Source of the DNA: Micrococcaceae bacterium Sec5.7
Lineage (GTDB): Bacteria > Actinomycetota > Actinomycetes > Actinomycetales > Micrococcaceae
Reading direction: 5' to 3'
Length of the DNA: 64,000 nt
Assembly (NCBI GenBank): GCA_039636785.1
Contig: CP144169.1
Coordinates: 2,356,001 to 2,420,000, forward strand
Shown: in pieces, positions 48,725 through 57,599 of the stretch
Layout of the letters: every line of letters starts with the position of its first letter
How positions within the stretch are numbered: position 1 is the stretch's first letter
The notes under the pieces: model-generated
Seen by the model: the letters and a program-made list of their open reading frames with translations, nothing else
Database searches by the model: none
What the model was told of the DNA's origin: nothing
Program-made: the position numbers and the translations under genes

Positions 48725-49153
48725 TCAGCCCGCAGGTACAAACTCCCCGTGGCCGGCATCCCTGAGTCCGGCACGCAGTTTTTCAGCGTTTGCATCCAGA
48801 ACAGCCGGATCCGGGTTGTTGTCCGCGGAGCCGAAGTCGAAGTCCGCCATGCTGTGGGACGGCCAGACGTGCACGTGCAGGTGGTTGATTTCGTACCCTG
48901 CCACAATCAGGCCCGCCCGCGGCGCGCCAAAAACGTCCACCTGGGCGGCGCCGATCCGCCGGGCCACCTCCATGACCTTTGCCAGGGTCTCGGGTGACGC
49001 ATCAGTCCACCGGTCGACCTCCTCCGTGGGCACAACCAGCGTGTGGCCGTCTGCGAGCGGCCCCATTGTCAGGAACGCCGCGACCTCGCTCTCCCTCCAG
49101 ACGAAGCGCCCCGGGATTTCTCCGTTGATGATCTTGGTGAACAGGGTGCTCAT
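48725..49153 (-). CDS. HIT family hydrolase
   Basis: This 142-residue protein has the histidine triad HLHVHVWPS near residue 91 in YEINHLHVHVWP and the N-terminal TKIINGEIPGRFVWRESEVAAFL. Such enzymes hydrolyse nucleoside phosphoramidates or dinucleotides. Substrate not known. Its ATG overlaps the upstream alcohol dehydrogenase stop by 4 nt. Confidence 0.94.
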   Translation of the reverse strand: MSTLFTKIINGEIPGRFVWRESEVAAFLTMGPLADGHTLVVPTEEVDRWTDASPETLAKVMEVARRIGAAQVDVFGAPRAGLIVAGYEINHLHVHVWPSHSMADFDFGSADNNPDPAVLDANAEKLRAGLRDAGHGEFVPAG

Positions 49154-50319
49154 GCGTCTGCCCTCTCTGACGGCGCCTTCAGGGTGCTGGTGTCCAGCAC
49201 AAACCGGTATTTGACGTCACCCGCAACCATGCGGTCGTAGGCTTCGTTCAGTTGCTCTGCGCCCACGATTTCGATATCGGAGGCAACGCCGTGTTCCGCG
49301 CAGAAATCGAGCATCTCCTGGGTCTCGGCAATCCCGCCGATCAGCGACCCTGCGTAGGCAATCCGGCGGCGGATGAGCGCCCCGGGGTTGACCGGCGGCA
49401 TGGCTTCCGACGGCAACCCCAGCTGGAACAGCGCGCCGTCCTGGCGCAGAGTACGGAAGAACGGATTGAGATCATGGGGCGCTGCTACGGTGTCGATGAT
49501 GACATCGATGCTGCCGTCAGCAGCCGCCATGGCGTCCTTGTCGCGGGAGAGGATGACCTCGTCCGCACCCAGCTCAAGCGCGGCGGCAATCTTGGACTCC
49601 GATGTGGTGAATACCTTCACTTCAGCACCCATGGCCTTGGCAATCTTGACCGCCATATGGCCCAGGCCGCCAAGGCCCACCACACCCACGACGTCGCCTT
49701 CTTCGACGTCGAAGTGGCGAAGCGGCGAGTACGTGGTCACCCCCGCGCAAAGAAGGGGGGCGGCAGCCGCGGGATCAAGGCCGGCAGGAATCCGGACAAC
49801 ATAATTGCGGTCCACCACAACAGATGACGAGTAGCCGCCCTGCGTGATGGCACCCCCGTTGCGGGGATCGGCAGTGCCGTATGTTCCGATGATTCCGTTT
49901 TCACAGTACTGTTCCAGACCGTCGAGGCAGGCACCGCACTCCCGGCAGGAGTCCACCAGGCAGCCGACGCCAACACGCTCGCCGGGCTTGAAATCATCAA
50001 CCGCAGAGCCAACCCGGGTGACCAGGCCAACGATCTCGTGGCCGGGGATAAGAGGGTATTTCTGCGTGCCCCACTCACCTCGGGTGGAGTGGACGTCGGA
50101 ATGGCAGAGGCCACAGAACTCAATGGCGATCTCGACGTCGTCTTCCTTCGGCGAGCGGCGGGCCACGGTCAGCGGGACAAGTCCGCTGTCACTGGACACC
50201 GCGCCGTAGGCGGCAGCAAGCCGGACGGCGGGTCCCGCAATATCAGCAGCGGTCGCTGCTTCGTCTGCAATGGATATGGGCTTGGCAAGGGGCGGTGGTA
50301 CGGGGCGTCCAGGGGTCAT
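49150..50319 (-). CDS. Zinc-dependent alcohol/aldehyde reductase (MDR, AdhC/YahK-like)
   Basis: This 389-residue medium-chain dehydrogenase has the catalytic zinc site Cys in FCGLCHSDVH with GHE, the structural zinc cysteines in CRECGACLDGLEQYC and the dinucleotide fold VVGVVGLGGLGHMAVKIAKAMGAEV. It resembles NADP-dependent cinnamyl-alcohol-dehydrogenase-like aldehyde reductases. The ~30 extra N-terminal residues are unusual. The ATG at 50319 lacks a Shine-Dalgarno; TACCGT ends 6 nt before it, a TANNNT -10 for a leaderless message. Confidence 0.9.
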   Translation of the reverse strand: MTPGRPVPPPLAKPISIADEAATAADIAGPAVRLAAAYGAVSSDSGLVPLTVARRSPKEDDVEIAIEFCGLCHSDVHSTRGEWGTQKYPLIPGHEIVGLVTRVGSAVDDFKPGERVGVGCLVDSCRECGACLDGLEQYCENGIIGTYGTADPRNGGAITQGGYSSSVVVDRNYVVRIPAGLDPAAAAPLLCAGVTTYSPLRHFDVEEGDVVGVVGLGGLGHMAVKIAKAMGAEVKVFTTSESKIAAALELGADEVILSRDKDAMAAADGSIDVIIDTVAAPHDLNPFFRTLRQDGALFQLGLPSEAMPPVNPGALIRRRIAYAGSLIGGIAETQEMLDFCAEHGVASDIEIVGAEQLNEAYDRMVAGDVKYRFVLDTSTLKAPSERADA

Positions 50320-50331
50320 ATAGCGACGGTA

Positions 50332-50370
50332 CCCCCGGTTGCCGGAACAATGCCACTCCGGCAACGGGGG
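50332..50370 (-). other. Strong hairpin between rhodanese and alcohol dehydrogenase genes
   Basis: GTTGCCGG (50338-50345) pairs with CCGGCAAC (50358-50365), and CCCCC (50332-50336) extends it by pairing with GGGGG (50366-50370) after one bulged base. The loop is 12 nt. It lies in the 60-nt gap, so it may terminate the upstream message and separate it from the next promoter. Confidence 0.55.
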
Positions 50371-50379
50371 CAGCCTGCC

Positions 50380-51258
50380 TCACGCCGGCGCGGCCTGGCT
50401 GCCGGCAACTCCCGGAGCGGCATACTGGGCTGCTCCGGCCACCACAGGATTGGCCGCGTTGCTGGACCATTGTGAGAAGGAACCCGGAAAGAGCGCGGCG
50501 CTGAAGCCGGCGATTTCGAGGGCCGCTATCTGATGGGCCGCTGTTACTCCGGAACCGCAATAGACCGCGGTGCGCCCTTCCTGGGTCACTCCGAGCTCCG
50601 AAAAGCGGAGCCGGAGCTCGTCGGGCGGGAGAAAGCGTCCGTCGTCACTGAGGTTCCCCGTTGTGGGGGCGCTGACGGCCCCGGGAATGTGGCCCGCACG
50701 CGGGTCCACCGGCTCAATCTCGCCGCGGTACCTTTCGCCGGCGCGCGCGTCCAGCAGCACTCCCCCGCGGGGCCACTCTGCGGCTGCGGCTGCATCAATG
50801 GCGGGCATTGCATCGTCGCCAAGAATGACATCGCCGAGTACTGCCTGCTCCAGGCCACCCTCTACAGGAAGTCCGGCTGCGCGCCACGCCGGCAGACCGC
50901 CGTCGAGCAGGTGAATGTCTTCCAGGCCTGCGTTGCGGAGCATCCACCACAGCCGCGCCGCGGCCATGTTCCCGCTGTCGTCGTAGGCAACCACTACGTC
51001 CCCGCTGCTGATCCCCCAGCAGCGGGCGTATTCCTGGAGCTTTTGCACCGGAGGCAGCGGGTGGCGGCCATGGCCCGGATCTGCGGGTTCTGCGAGCTGG
51101 GTGGGAAGATCCACGTATACGGCGCCGGGAATATGTTCCTTGAGGTAGTGTCCGCGGCCGTGGGGATCTCCCAGCGCCCAGCGGACATCCAGCAGAACGG
51201 TGCGCTGGCCGGAGGTCATCCGGTTGTTCAGCGCAGACACGTCCATGAGGGTATCCAT
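50380..51258 (-). CDS. Thiosulfate-type sulfurtransferase (two rhodanese domains)
   Basis: This 292-residue protein has two rhodanese domains. The first (MDVSALNNRMTSGQRTVLLDVRWALGDPHGRGHYLKEHIPGAVYVDL) lacks the catalytic Cys; the second has the active-site loop YCGSGVTAAH. It would move sulfane sulfur between donors such as thiosulfate or mercaptopyruvate and acceptors. The ATG at 51258 has an excellent AAAGGAGA site. It is divergent from a Cds1-like cysteine desulfhydrase, suggesting a shared role in sulfide handling. Confidence 0.93.
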   Translation of the reverse strand: MDTLMDVSALNNRMTSGQRTVLLDVRWALGDPHGRGHYLKEHIPGAVYVDLPTQLAEPADPGHGRHPLPPVQKLQEYARCWGISSGDVVVAYDDSGNMAAARLWWMLRNAGLEDIHLLDGGLPAWRAAGLPVEGGLEQAVLGDVILGDDAMPAIDAAAAAEWPRGGVLLDARAGERYRGEIEPVDPRAGHIPGAVSAPTTGNLSDDGRFLPPDELRLRFSELGVTQEGRTAVYCGSGVTAAHQIAALEIAGFSAALFPGSFSQWSSNAANPVVAGAAQYAAPGVAGSQAAPA

Positions 51259-51372
51259 CAAATCTCCTTTGGTTTGGATGAACTGCGGCCGCCGGGCCTT
51301 GTCCACCGGGAATCCGCGGTGCCGTGGCGGTCAGCAGGACCAACTCTAACCTCACGGGTCGCATGCCGCGGG

Positions 51373-51378
51373 TAGGCT
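51373..51378 (+). promoter_or_regulatory. -10 box (TAGGCT) of the Cds1-like gene, probably leaderless
   Basis: TAGGCT ends 6 nt before the GTG at 51385 and no ribosome binding site is seen. The arrangement is the same as for argS and the MBL gene. Confidence 0.5.
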
Positions 51379-51384
51379 GGACCC

Positions 51385-52467
51385 GTGAACAGAGTGTGCA
51401 GCCAGGACCGTGAGTGGGCCGATGAGGCAATCCGCAGAATCAATGCAGAAAACAACCGGTCGGCGGATACCCACCTGTATTCGGTGCCGTTGCCCGAGCA
51501 CTGGGGCGTCCAGCTGTACCTCAAGGATGAATCCACGCACCGTTCCGGCAGCCTCAAGCACCGGCTGGCGCGCTCGCTTTTTCTGTTCGGCCTCGTTAAT
51601 GGCTGGATCCGGGACGACACCACCATTGTTGAGGCTTCCAGCGGCAGCACGGCCGTCTCGGAGGCATACTTTGCCCAGCTGCTTGGCCTGCCGTTCATCG
51701 CGGTGATGACGCGGACCACCAGCGCGGAGAAAATCGCCCTGATCGAACAGTTCGGCGGCGCCTGTCTGCTGGTGGACCACGCATCCGAGGTGTATGCGGC
51801 CGCCGAGGAAGTCGCGGCAACCAGCAACGGGCACTACATGGACCAGTTCACCTATGCGGAACGCGCCACGGACTGGCGCGGCAACAACAACATTGCCGAA
51901 TCCATTTTCCAGCAGCTGGCACTTGAGGAGCACCGGGTGCCCCGTTGGATTGTGGTGGGGGCAGGCACCGGCGGGACCAGCGCAACGATCGGCCGCTACC
52001 TCCGCTACCACCGCCATGACACCGAACTGGCGGTGGTGGATCCGGAAAACTCTGCCTTTTACCCTGGCTGGAGGGATGGCGTGGCCGACTTCACCACGGG
52101 CCTGCCATCCCGGATCGAAGGCATTGGGCGGCCAAGGATGGAACCCAGTTTTGTGCCCGCTGTCATCGACCGGATGGTCCAGGTCCCCGATGCGGCGTCC
52201 GTTGCCGGCATGCGCCACCTGCACGGCCTGGCCGGCCTCCATGCCGGGCCGTCCACGGGCACCAATCTCTGGGGCGTATGGCAGCTGGTCGCGGAAATGA
52301 TTGCCGAAGGACGCCGCGGCAGTATTGTGTCGCTGATGTGCGACGGCGGTGACCGCTATGCGGGCAACTATTACAACCCCGCGTGGCTGGAAGCGCAGAA
52401 TCTGGATCCTGAGCCGCATGAGGCCACCATCCGGGAGTTCTTCGCGACCGGCGCCTGGCCCGCCTAG
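51385..52467 (+). CDS. PLP-dependent L-cysteine desulfhydrase, Cds1-like
   Basis: This 360-residue fold-II PLP enzyme is related to cysteine synthases. The PLP Lys is Lys58 in RSGSLKHRL, and [20 protein letters not shown] and [18 protein letters not shown] bind substrate and cofactor. It resembles Mycobacterium tuberculosis Cds1, which breaks cysteine to H2S, ammonia and pyruvate. Divergent from a rhodanese gene. It starts with GTG after a TAGGCT box. Confidence 0.85.
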   Translation: MNRVCSQDREWADEAIRRINAENNRSADTHLYSVPLPEHWGVQLYLKDESTHRSGSLKHRLARSLFLFGLVNGWIRDDTTIVEASSGSTAVSEAYFAQLLGLPFIAVMTRTTSAEKIALIEQFGGACLLVDHASEVYAAAEEVAATSNGHYMDQFTYAERATDWRGNNNIAESIFQQLALEEHRVPRWIVVGAGTGGTSATIGRYLRYHRHDTELAVVDPENSAFYPGWRDGVADFTTGLPSRIEGIGRPRMEPSFVPAVIDRMVQVPDAASVAGMRHLHGLAGLHAGPSTGTNLWGVWQLVAEMIAEGRRGSIVSLMCDGGDRYAGNYYNPAWLEAQNLDPEPHEATIREFFATGAWPA

Positions 52468-52510
52468 TCAGGCTGGCCCTCAGGCAGGGTGGTCCGCCTA
52501 GCCTGAGCCC

Positions 52511-53167
52511 CTAGACCTCGGCGGACTCGCCGCTGGACAGGTGCGAGTATTCAGTTCCGTACATTGCCCCCAGCCGCGTCACATGGGCCTCCACAAACCC
52601 CAGGCCCAACTCATTCAGGAGCCCGTCATGGATGGGGAACGCCCGCGGCGCGCGGACGCCGATCACAAAGTCAACCACTTCACTGACCTTGTTCCAGGGC
52701 GCGTGGACGGGCACCAGCAGTGTCTTGACGCTGATGCCGTTCGGGATGATGAAGGAATCGCCGGGGTGGTACACGTTTTCGTCCACGAGATAGCCGATGT
52801 TGGCAACCAAGGGGACGTGCGGATGGATCAGGGCATGCTGGCCGCCAAAGCTCCGGATGGCAAAGCCAGCCGCGTCAAAAGTCGTGCCGGGCACCACGGT
52901 GTGGATCCGGGCCGCGGCACCGGGTGCTTCTTCCCTCAGGTGTGCAGCTACCCCCGCCGGAGCGAACAGCTCCAGAGAACCCTCTGCCCGGAGTGCATCC
53001 ACTACCGCAGCCACATCGATGTGGTCTCCGTGCTCGTGGGTGACAAGAATTGCATTTGCGCCGTCCAGGGCCTCTGCTGTCTCGGAGAACGTACCGGGAT
53101 CCAGCACCAGGACGTGACCATCCTTCTCAAGCCGGACACAGGCGTGGGTGTATTTTGTCAGCTTCAT
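52511..53167 (-). CDS. MBL-fold metal-dependent hydrolase, UlaG/YtkL-like
   Basis: This 218-residue protein has the metallo-beta-lactamase metal motif THEHGDHID near residue 43, and further ligands in FGGQHALIH and YHPGDSF. The family includes lactonases and nucleases; the substrate is unknown. ATG at 53167 lies 6 nt after TAGGCT (53174-53179), so it is probably leaderless; a GTG one codon upstream is possible. Confidence 0.9.
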   Translation of the reverse strand: MKLTKYTHACVRLEKDGHVLVLDPGTFSETAEALDGANAILVTHEHGDHIDVAAVVDALRAEGSLELFAPAGVAAHLREEAPGAAARIHTVVPGTTFDAAGFAIRSFGGQHALIHPHVPLVANIGYLVDENVYHPGDSFIIPNGISVKTLLVPVHAPWNKVSEVVDFVIGVRAPRAFPIHDGLLNELGLGFVEAHVTRLGAMYGTEYSHLSSGESAEV

Positions 53168-53173
53168 CACGCC

Positions 53174-53179
53174 AGCCTA
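53174..53179 (-). promoter_or_regulatory. -10 box (TAGGCT) of the MBL-fold gene
   Basis: TAGGCT on the minus strand ends 6 nt before the ATG at 53167, as in argS and the Cds1-like gene. No Shine-Dalgarno is present, which suggests a leaderless mRNA. Confidence 0.5.
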
Positions 53180-53262
53180 GGGTCCGGCCCATGCAGTGTC
53201 CACGTGGCTCCGGCTGGTAATCTGGATCTTTGCCACCATCCCTCAGGGAAGCGAGTACATCA

Positions 53263-53727
53263 ATGCCACATGGCGCCAAAGCTGAAGGCATCCAGCATTC
53301 CGCTCCGGTTGCCGCCGGAGGCAAGGAGCAGCGTGTCACCAAGCAACGGCTGGCTGTCAGTGCTGCCCTGGACGAACTGGACGACTTCGTCAGCACCCAG
53401 GAGTTATACCGGATTCTGCAGAACCAGGGAGTCTCGGTATCTCTGGCGACTGCCTACCGGATCCTGCAGTCGCTGGCTGATGACGGGCTGGTTGATGTGC
53501 TCCGCAGCGGCGACGGCGAGGCCGTGTACCGCCGGTGCACCGTGACGGGACATCACCACCATCTGCTTTGCAGAAACTGCGGCAAGGCTGTGGAAGTGGA
53601 GGCTCCGGCCGTGGAGACCTGGGCGGCCCGGACGGCGAAGGAACACGGATTCACCGAGGTGGCCCATACCGTTGAGATCTATGGATTGTGCCCGGACTGC
53701 ACGGCGAAAAAAGCCGGCAACAGCTGA
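53263..53727 (+). CDS. zur: Fur-family zinc regulator Zur
   Basis: This 154-residue Fur-type repressor has a winged HTH (TKQRLAVSAALDELDDFVSTQELYRILQNQGVSVSLATAYRILQSLADDGLVDV) and a metal domain with HHHHLLCRNCG and the second CxxC CPDC, binding structural zinc. Convergent with znuB and 2.7 kb from a Zur-like box before znuA, so it is very likely Zur, blocking zinc uptake when zinc is ample. The start at 53263 gives a normal length. Confidence 0.92.
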   Translation: MPHGAKAEGIQHSAPVAAGGKEQRVTKQRLAVSAALDELDDFVSTQELYRILQNQGVSVSLATAYRILQSLADDGLVDVLRSGDGEAVYRRCTVTGHHHHLLCRNCGKAVEVEAPAVETWAARTAKEHGFTEVAHTVEIYGLCPDCTAKKAGNS

Positions 53728-53752
53728 GCGCCATTACCGTGAATGCTGCGGC

Positions 53753-54628
53753 CTAGGCCGTCCGCATGACCCGTCCGTTGAGCCCCTGCTTGGCCCGGAC
53801 GCTGCCGATGACGCGGCACACCACATAGATCAGGAATGACAGCGTGGTCACGTAGGGGCTGATGGGAATGCGGCCGCCAAGAGCCAGCAGGATTCCGCCC
53901 ACCGTGGCCGTTACAGCGAACACAACGCTCAGGAATACCACGGTGCGGGGTGACGAAGTCACCCGCAGGGCGGCGGCGGCCGGTGTGATCAGCAGGGCCA
54001 GAACCAGCAGCGCGCCCACAATCTGAATGGACAGGGCGACGCTCACTCCCAGCAGCACCATGAACACGATGGCAAGGGTGCGCACCGGGACGCCGCGTGC
54101 TTCAGCGAGTTCCGGGTCAACGCTGGCGAAACTGAGTGGCCTCCAGATGATGATGAGCAAAGCCATCACCACCACAGCTGTTCCGGCCAGTGCCTGGAGC
54201 TGGACGGTGTCCACTGAAACGATCTGTCCGGTCAGGAGCCCGAACTTGTTGGCCGCGCGGCCCTCGTAGAGGGACAGGAACAGGATTCCCAGGCCCAGGC
54301 CGAACGGCATAATAACGCCGATGATGGAGTTCTTGTCCCGTGCCCGGACGCCCATAAGCCCCAGAAGCAGCGCCGCAGCCACCGAACCGATCAGCGAACC
54401 GAACACGATATCCGCGCCGATCAGTAAGGCGAAGGCCGCGCCGGCGAACGAGAGTTCGGAAATGCCATGTACGGCAAAGGCGAGATCGCGTTTCATCACA
54501 AAGGTGCCGACGAGCCCGCCCAGCAGACCAAGCACTGCACCGGCCCAAATGGAATTCTGGACCAGGGCAAGCAGTTCGCCGTAGTTTTCGAAATTGAAGA
54601 TCGACTGAAGAATGCCGTCCAGGTCCAT
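53753..54628 (-). CDS. znuB: Zinc ABC transporter permease
   Basis: This 291-residue ABC-3 family permease has about eight membrane helices and the ABC-contact segment near VGLLGGLVGTFVMKRDLAFAVHGISELSFAGAAF. Last gene of znuA-znuC-znuB; it abuts the ATPase gene with no gap. By position and Zur-like control it is a zinc importer, although manganese cannot be excluded from sequence. Confidence 0.94.
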   Translation of the reverse strand: MDLDGILQSIFNFENYGELLALVQNSIWAGAVLGLLGGLVGTFVMKRDLAFAVHGISELSFAGAAFALLIGADIVFGSLIGSVAAALLLGLMGVRARDKNSIIGVIMPFGLGLGILFLSLYEGRAANKFGLLTGQIVSVDTVQLQALAGTAVVVMALLIIIWRPLSFASVDPELAEARGVPVRTLAIVFMVLLGVSVALSIQIVGALLVLALLITPAAAALRVTSSPRTVVFLSVVFAVTATVGGILLALGGRIPISPYVTTLSFLIYVVCRVIGSVRAKQGLNGRVMRTA

Positions 54629-55444
54629 CTAGACCGCCTCCCCGGCTGTGGAGTGCGCGTCGTCGTGGTGATGGGTGGTGGCGTCCGGAAGTCCGACGAC
54701 GACGATCCTGCCGTTTGCGTTGAGCACTTCCACATGGCTGTTGTATAGCTCGGACAGCACCTCGGTGGTCATGACCTCCTGCGGTGTACCAACCCGGAAC
54801 CGGCCACCGGCCAAATAGAGGACCCGGTCCACGTAGTCCATAATCGGGTTGATCTCATGGGTCACGAACACCACGGCGCTGTTCTGCTCATGGGATTGTT
54901 TATTGATCAGGGCACTGACCGCCTGCTGGTGGTGAAGATCCAGTGACAACAGGGGCTCGTCGCACAGCAGTACCTTGGGGTCTGTGGCGAGGGCCTGGGC
55001 AACGCGCAACCGCTGCTGCTCGCCGCCCGAGAGCTGGCCCACGGGCACCTTGGCATAGTCCGCAGCACCCACCAGCTCCAGGAGTTCGTCAATCCTGCGG
55101 TTGGCATTGGCATTCCCCAGCCGTATTCCCCAGCGGTGGCCGTCAACGCCGAGGCCAACAAGGTCACGGGCCCGCATTGGGGTATCGGGAGCGAATGACT
55201 TCTGCTGCGGGATGTAGCCGATCAGCCTGCTGCCGCGTTCCACGGCATGGCCGCCAAGTGTTGCAGTCCCGGAATGGAGTTGCTGCAGTCCCAGCAGCAC
55301 CTTGAGGAAACTGGTCTTACCGCTGCCATTTGGGCCAAGCACGGCGAAGAACTCACCGGGCTTGATGTCCAGGTCCAGATCCTCCCAGAGCGCCCGCTTA
55401 CCGAACTTCAGGGAAGCTCCGCGCAGGCTCACAAGTGGTTTCAA
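54629..55444 (-). CDS. znuC: Zinc ABC transporter ATP-binding protein
   Basis: This ~271-residue ABC ATPase has Walker [11 protein letters not shown], the signature [15 protein letters not shown], Walker [14 protein letters not shown] (an L in place of the usual small residue) and the H-loop VFVTHE. The TTG at 55444 overlaps the znuA stop (TTGA) and has GGAG 8 nt upstream; an ATG at 55495 lies deep in znuA and a GTG at 55432 is also possible. A His-rich end (HHHDDAH) is seen. Confidence 0.92.
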   Translation of the reverse strand: MKPLVSLRGASLKFGKRALWEDLDLDIKPGEFFAVLGPNGSGKTSFLKVLLGLQQLHSGTATLGGHAVERGSRLIGYIPQQKSFAPDTPMRARDLVGLGVDGHRWGIRLGNANANRRIDELLELVGAADYAKVPVGQLSGGEQQRLRVAQALATDPKVLLCDEPLLSLDLHHQQAVSALINKQSHEQNSAVVFVTHEINPIMDYVDRVLYLAGGRFRVGTPQEVMTTEVLSELYNSHVEVLNANGRIVVVGLPDATTHHHDDAHSTAGEAV

Positions 55445-56418
55445 CGATTGTTCTCCAAGGCATTCCCGATGTTTTCCACATTGTCCGTCATCCACTGCAG
55501 GTACGTCTTGCCGTCCGGCAGTGTTTCGCTGAAATTCACAACCGGGACACCGGCGCTTTCGGCGGCTTTCCTGACGGCTTCGGTCTGGGGGCCCGCAGTC
55601 TGTTCGTTGTAGGCGAGGAAGCTGAGCTCCGCAGAACCGGCCAGCTCCGTGGCCGCCTTCAGCACTGCAGGAGGCACGTCGGTGCCTTCCTCGATTGCCG
55701 CACTGTATTCCGCCGGCGTCTTGTTCTCCAGCCCGGCTGCTTCGAGCAGGTACAACGGAACAGGTTCAGTGATGGCCACAGGAGCCCTGCCGTGGGCAAC
55801 CTTGATGGCGGAGAGCTTCCCGCTGATCTCCTGCAGGCCCGTCTTAAACGCCGCGGCGTTGGCCGTGAACGTTGAAGCGGCATCAGGATCAAGCGCGCCG
55901 AGCTTGGCAGCCACAGCGTCGGCGAGCCTGGACATCACATCCACGCTGTACCAGACATGCTCGTTGAAGCCGCCGTGGGTGCGTTCGTGCCCGCCGGCCG
56001 CCCCGGTGGATCCGGCGTCGGATTGCGCTTCCTCGGGTGCCAGACCGGATGCCTCAACGGCGCTGATGACGTTGCTGTGCGGGATATTACTGTCGTCCGC
56101 CATCTTTTGGATGAACCCGTCATAGCCGCCACCGTTTTCAATCACCAGATCTGCCTTGGAGATGAGCAGCTTGTCCTGTGCATTGGCCTCGTAGGAGTGC
56201 GGGTCCTGGCTTGTCTTGGTGATGATGGCCCTGACGCTGACTTTGTCCCCGCCGATCGCCTGCACCACGTCGCCATAAACGTTCGTGGACGTGACCACCT
56301 CGATGCCCCCCGAGCCGGACCCCGATGGTGTGCTCCCCGCTGTGGTGCCGCAGGCGGTCAACAGCAGGCTAAGGCCGGCAAGGGCGGCAATCGATGTACG
56401 GGCGGCGGAACGGCGCAC
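55441..56418 (-). CDS. znuA: Zinc-binding lipoprotein of ABC transporter
   Basis: This 325-residue substrate-binding protein has a lipoprotein signal (LSLLLTACG, Cys23) and a cluster A-1 metal-binding fold, with DPHSYEANAQD, the His-containing loop GGHERTHGGFNEHVWYSVDVM and the C-terminal VNFSETLPDGKTYLQWM. The His-rich loop supports zinc. A Zur-like box and a second palindrome lie just upstream. Confidence 0.94.
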   Translation of the reverse strand: MRRSAARTSIAALAGLSLLLTACGTTAGSTPSGSGSGGIEVVTSTNVYGDVVQAIGGDKVSVRAIITKTSQDPHSYEANAQDKLLISKADLVIENGGGYDGFIQKMADDSNIPHSNVISAVEASGLAPEEAQSDAGSTGAAGGHERTHGGFNEHVWYSVDVMSRLADAVAAKLGALDPDAASTFTANAAAFKTGLQEISGKLSAIKVAHGRAPVAITEPVPLYLLEAAGLENKTPAEYSAAIEEGTDVPPAVLKAATELAGSAELSFLAYNEQTAGPQTEAVRKAAESAGVPVVNFSETLPDGKTYLQWMTDNVENIGNALENNR

Positions 56419-56444
56419 GGAGGAACCTCGGATCTATTCACTGG

Positions 56445-56500
56445 GAATCGTGGATTTTCGCAACTCCACGATTCTAGCCCTAAATGGGAATGATTCCTAT
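56445..56500 (-). promoter_or_regulatory. znuA control region: Zur-like box and second palindrome
   Basis: ATGGGAATGATTCCTAT (56484-56500) is a near-perfect 17-bp Fur/Zur-type palindrome with core GGAATGATTCC. Just downstream on the minus strand is TAGAAT (56471-56476) as -10. It overlaps an exact 10-bp inverted repeat GAATCGTGGA (56445-56454)/TCCACGATTC (56465-56474), arms 20 bp apart centre to centre, which may be a second operator or a leader hairpin. Confidence 0.65.
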
Positions 56501-56528
56501 TTACATGGGGCTGCTCGCTGGCATGCGA

Positions 56529-57599
56529 CTACTCGCCGTCCGGCCGGCCAAGTCGCCGGATACCGGTCGCCTGCGTTGCGTCGCGGATTTCGCCGACGAG
56601 CTGTTCTATAACGTCTTCCAGGAACAGCACGCCGTGCGTTTGCCCGTCAGGACCGATCACACGCGCCAGATGCGAGCCTGTCCGCTGCATCACCGACATT
56701 GCCTTTTCGATTTCGTCATCCAGGGCCAGGTTTGCCAGCGACCGGATCCGGCTCTCCGCGATGGGATGCTGATACCCGGCCTCCGGGATCGAGAGGATGT
56801 CCTTGATGTGAAGGTAACCGGACAGCATACCGTCCTCATCAAGCATCGGAAATCTCGAGAATCCGGTCCGGCTGACTGCCTTCTCAAACTCCACCGGGGT
56901 GGTTGCCGCTTTCATCATGACCAGCTTGTCGAGCGGCACCATGATGCGCGACGCCGTGTGCTCCGAAAACTCCAGCGCTCCCGTAATCAGCCCCGCGTCG
57001 TCATCCACCAGCCCGTGCCGGGTGGACTCCTGCACGATTGACTGGACTTCCTCCAGAGTGAACGAAGAGTTGACCTCATCCTTGGGCTCAATGCGCAACA
57101 GCCGGAGTATGTGGTTTGCGGACCAGTTCAACGCCGCAATGACCGGATTCACGAGTCGGGCGATATACATCAGCGGCGGTGCAAGCAGCAGCGCTGCTTT
57201 GTCCGCCATGGACACCGAAATGTTCTTCGGCACCATCTCGCCAAACGTCACGTGCAGGAAGGTCACTGCCAGCAGTGCCACTGTAAACGCCACGACGTCC
57301 GCAATTTCCATGGGCACGCCGACTGCCTCCAAAGGCACGGCCATCAGATGGTGAATGGCGGGCTCGGCCACCTGCAGGATGAGCAGTGAACAAACCGTAA
57401 TGCCCAGCTGTGCACAAGCGAGCATCAGCGAGACATTCTCCATGGCCCGCAGCGTGGTCTGAGCCCGTTTGGAACCAGCCTCAGCCAGCGGTTCAATCTG
57501 GCTTCGGCGTGCCGACATCACCGCAAATTCGGCGGCAACAAAAAAAGCGTTGCCGAACAGCAGCACCACCAGCCAGAGAATTCCTGCCCAGTCACTCAT
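56529..57599 (-). CDS. CNNM/CBS-domain membrane protein (CorC/HlyC-like family)
   Basis: This 356-residue protein has an N-terminal CNNM domain with three to four helices (ILWLVVLLFGNAFFVAAEFAVMSARRSQIEPL) and the signature FGEMVPKNISV, followed by two CBS domains (RIMVPLDKLVMMK, THGVLFLEDVIEQLVGEI). The CorC_HlyC C-terminal domain is missing, unlike in its partner. The family includes magnesium and cobalt exporters. Its start overlaps the end of the longer paralog by 8 nt. Confidence 0.9.
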   Translation of the reverse strand: MSDWAGILWLVVLLFGNAFFVAAEFAVMSARRSQIEPLAEAGSKRAQTTLRAMENVSLMLACAQLGITVCSLLILQVAEPAIHHLMAVPLEAVGVPMEIADVVAFTVALLAVTFLHVTFGEMVPKNISVSMADKAALLLAPPLMYIARLVNPVIAALNWSANHILRLLRIEPKDEVNSSFTLEEVQSIVQESTRHGLVDDDAGLITGALEFSEHTASRIMVPLDKLVMMKAATTPVEFEKAVSRTGFSRFPMLDEDGMLSGYLHIKDILSIPEAGYQHPIAESRIRSLANLALDDEIEKAMSVMQRTGSHLARVIGPDGQTHGVLFLEDVIEQLVGEIRDATQATGIRRLGRPDGE

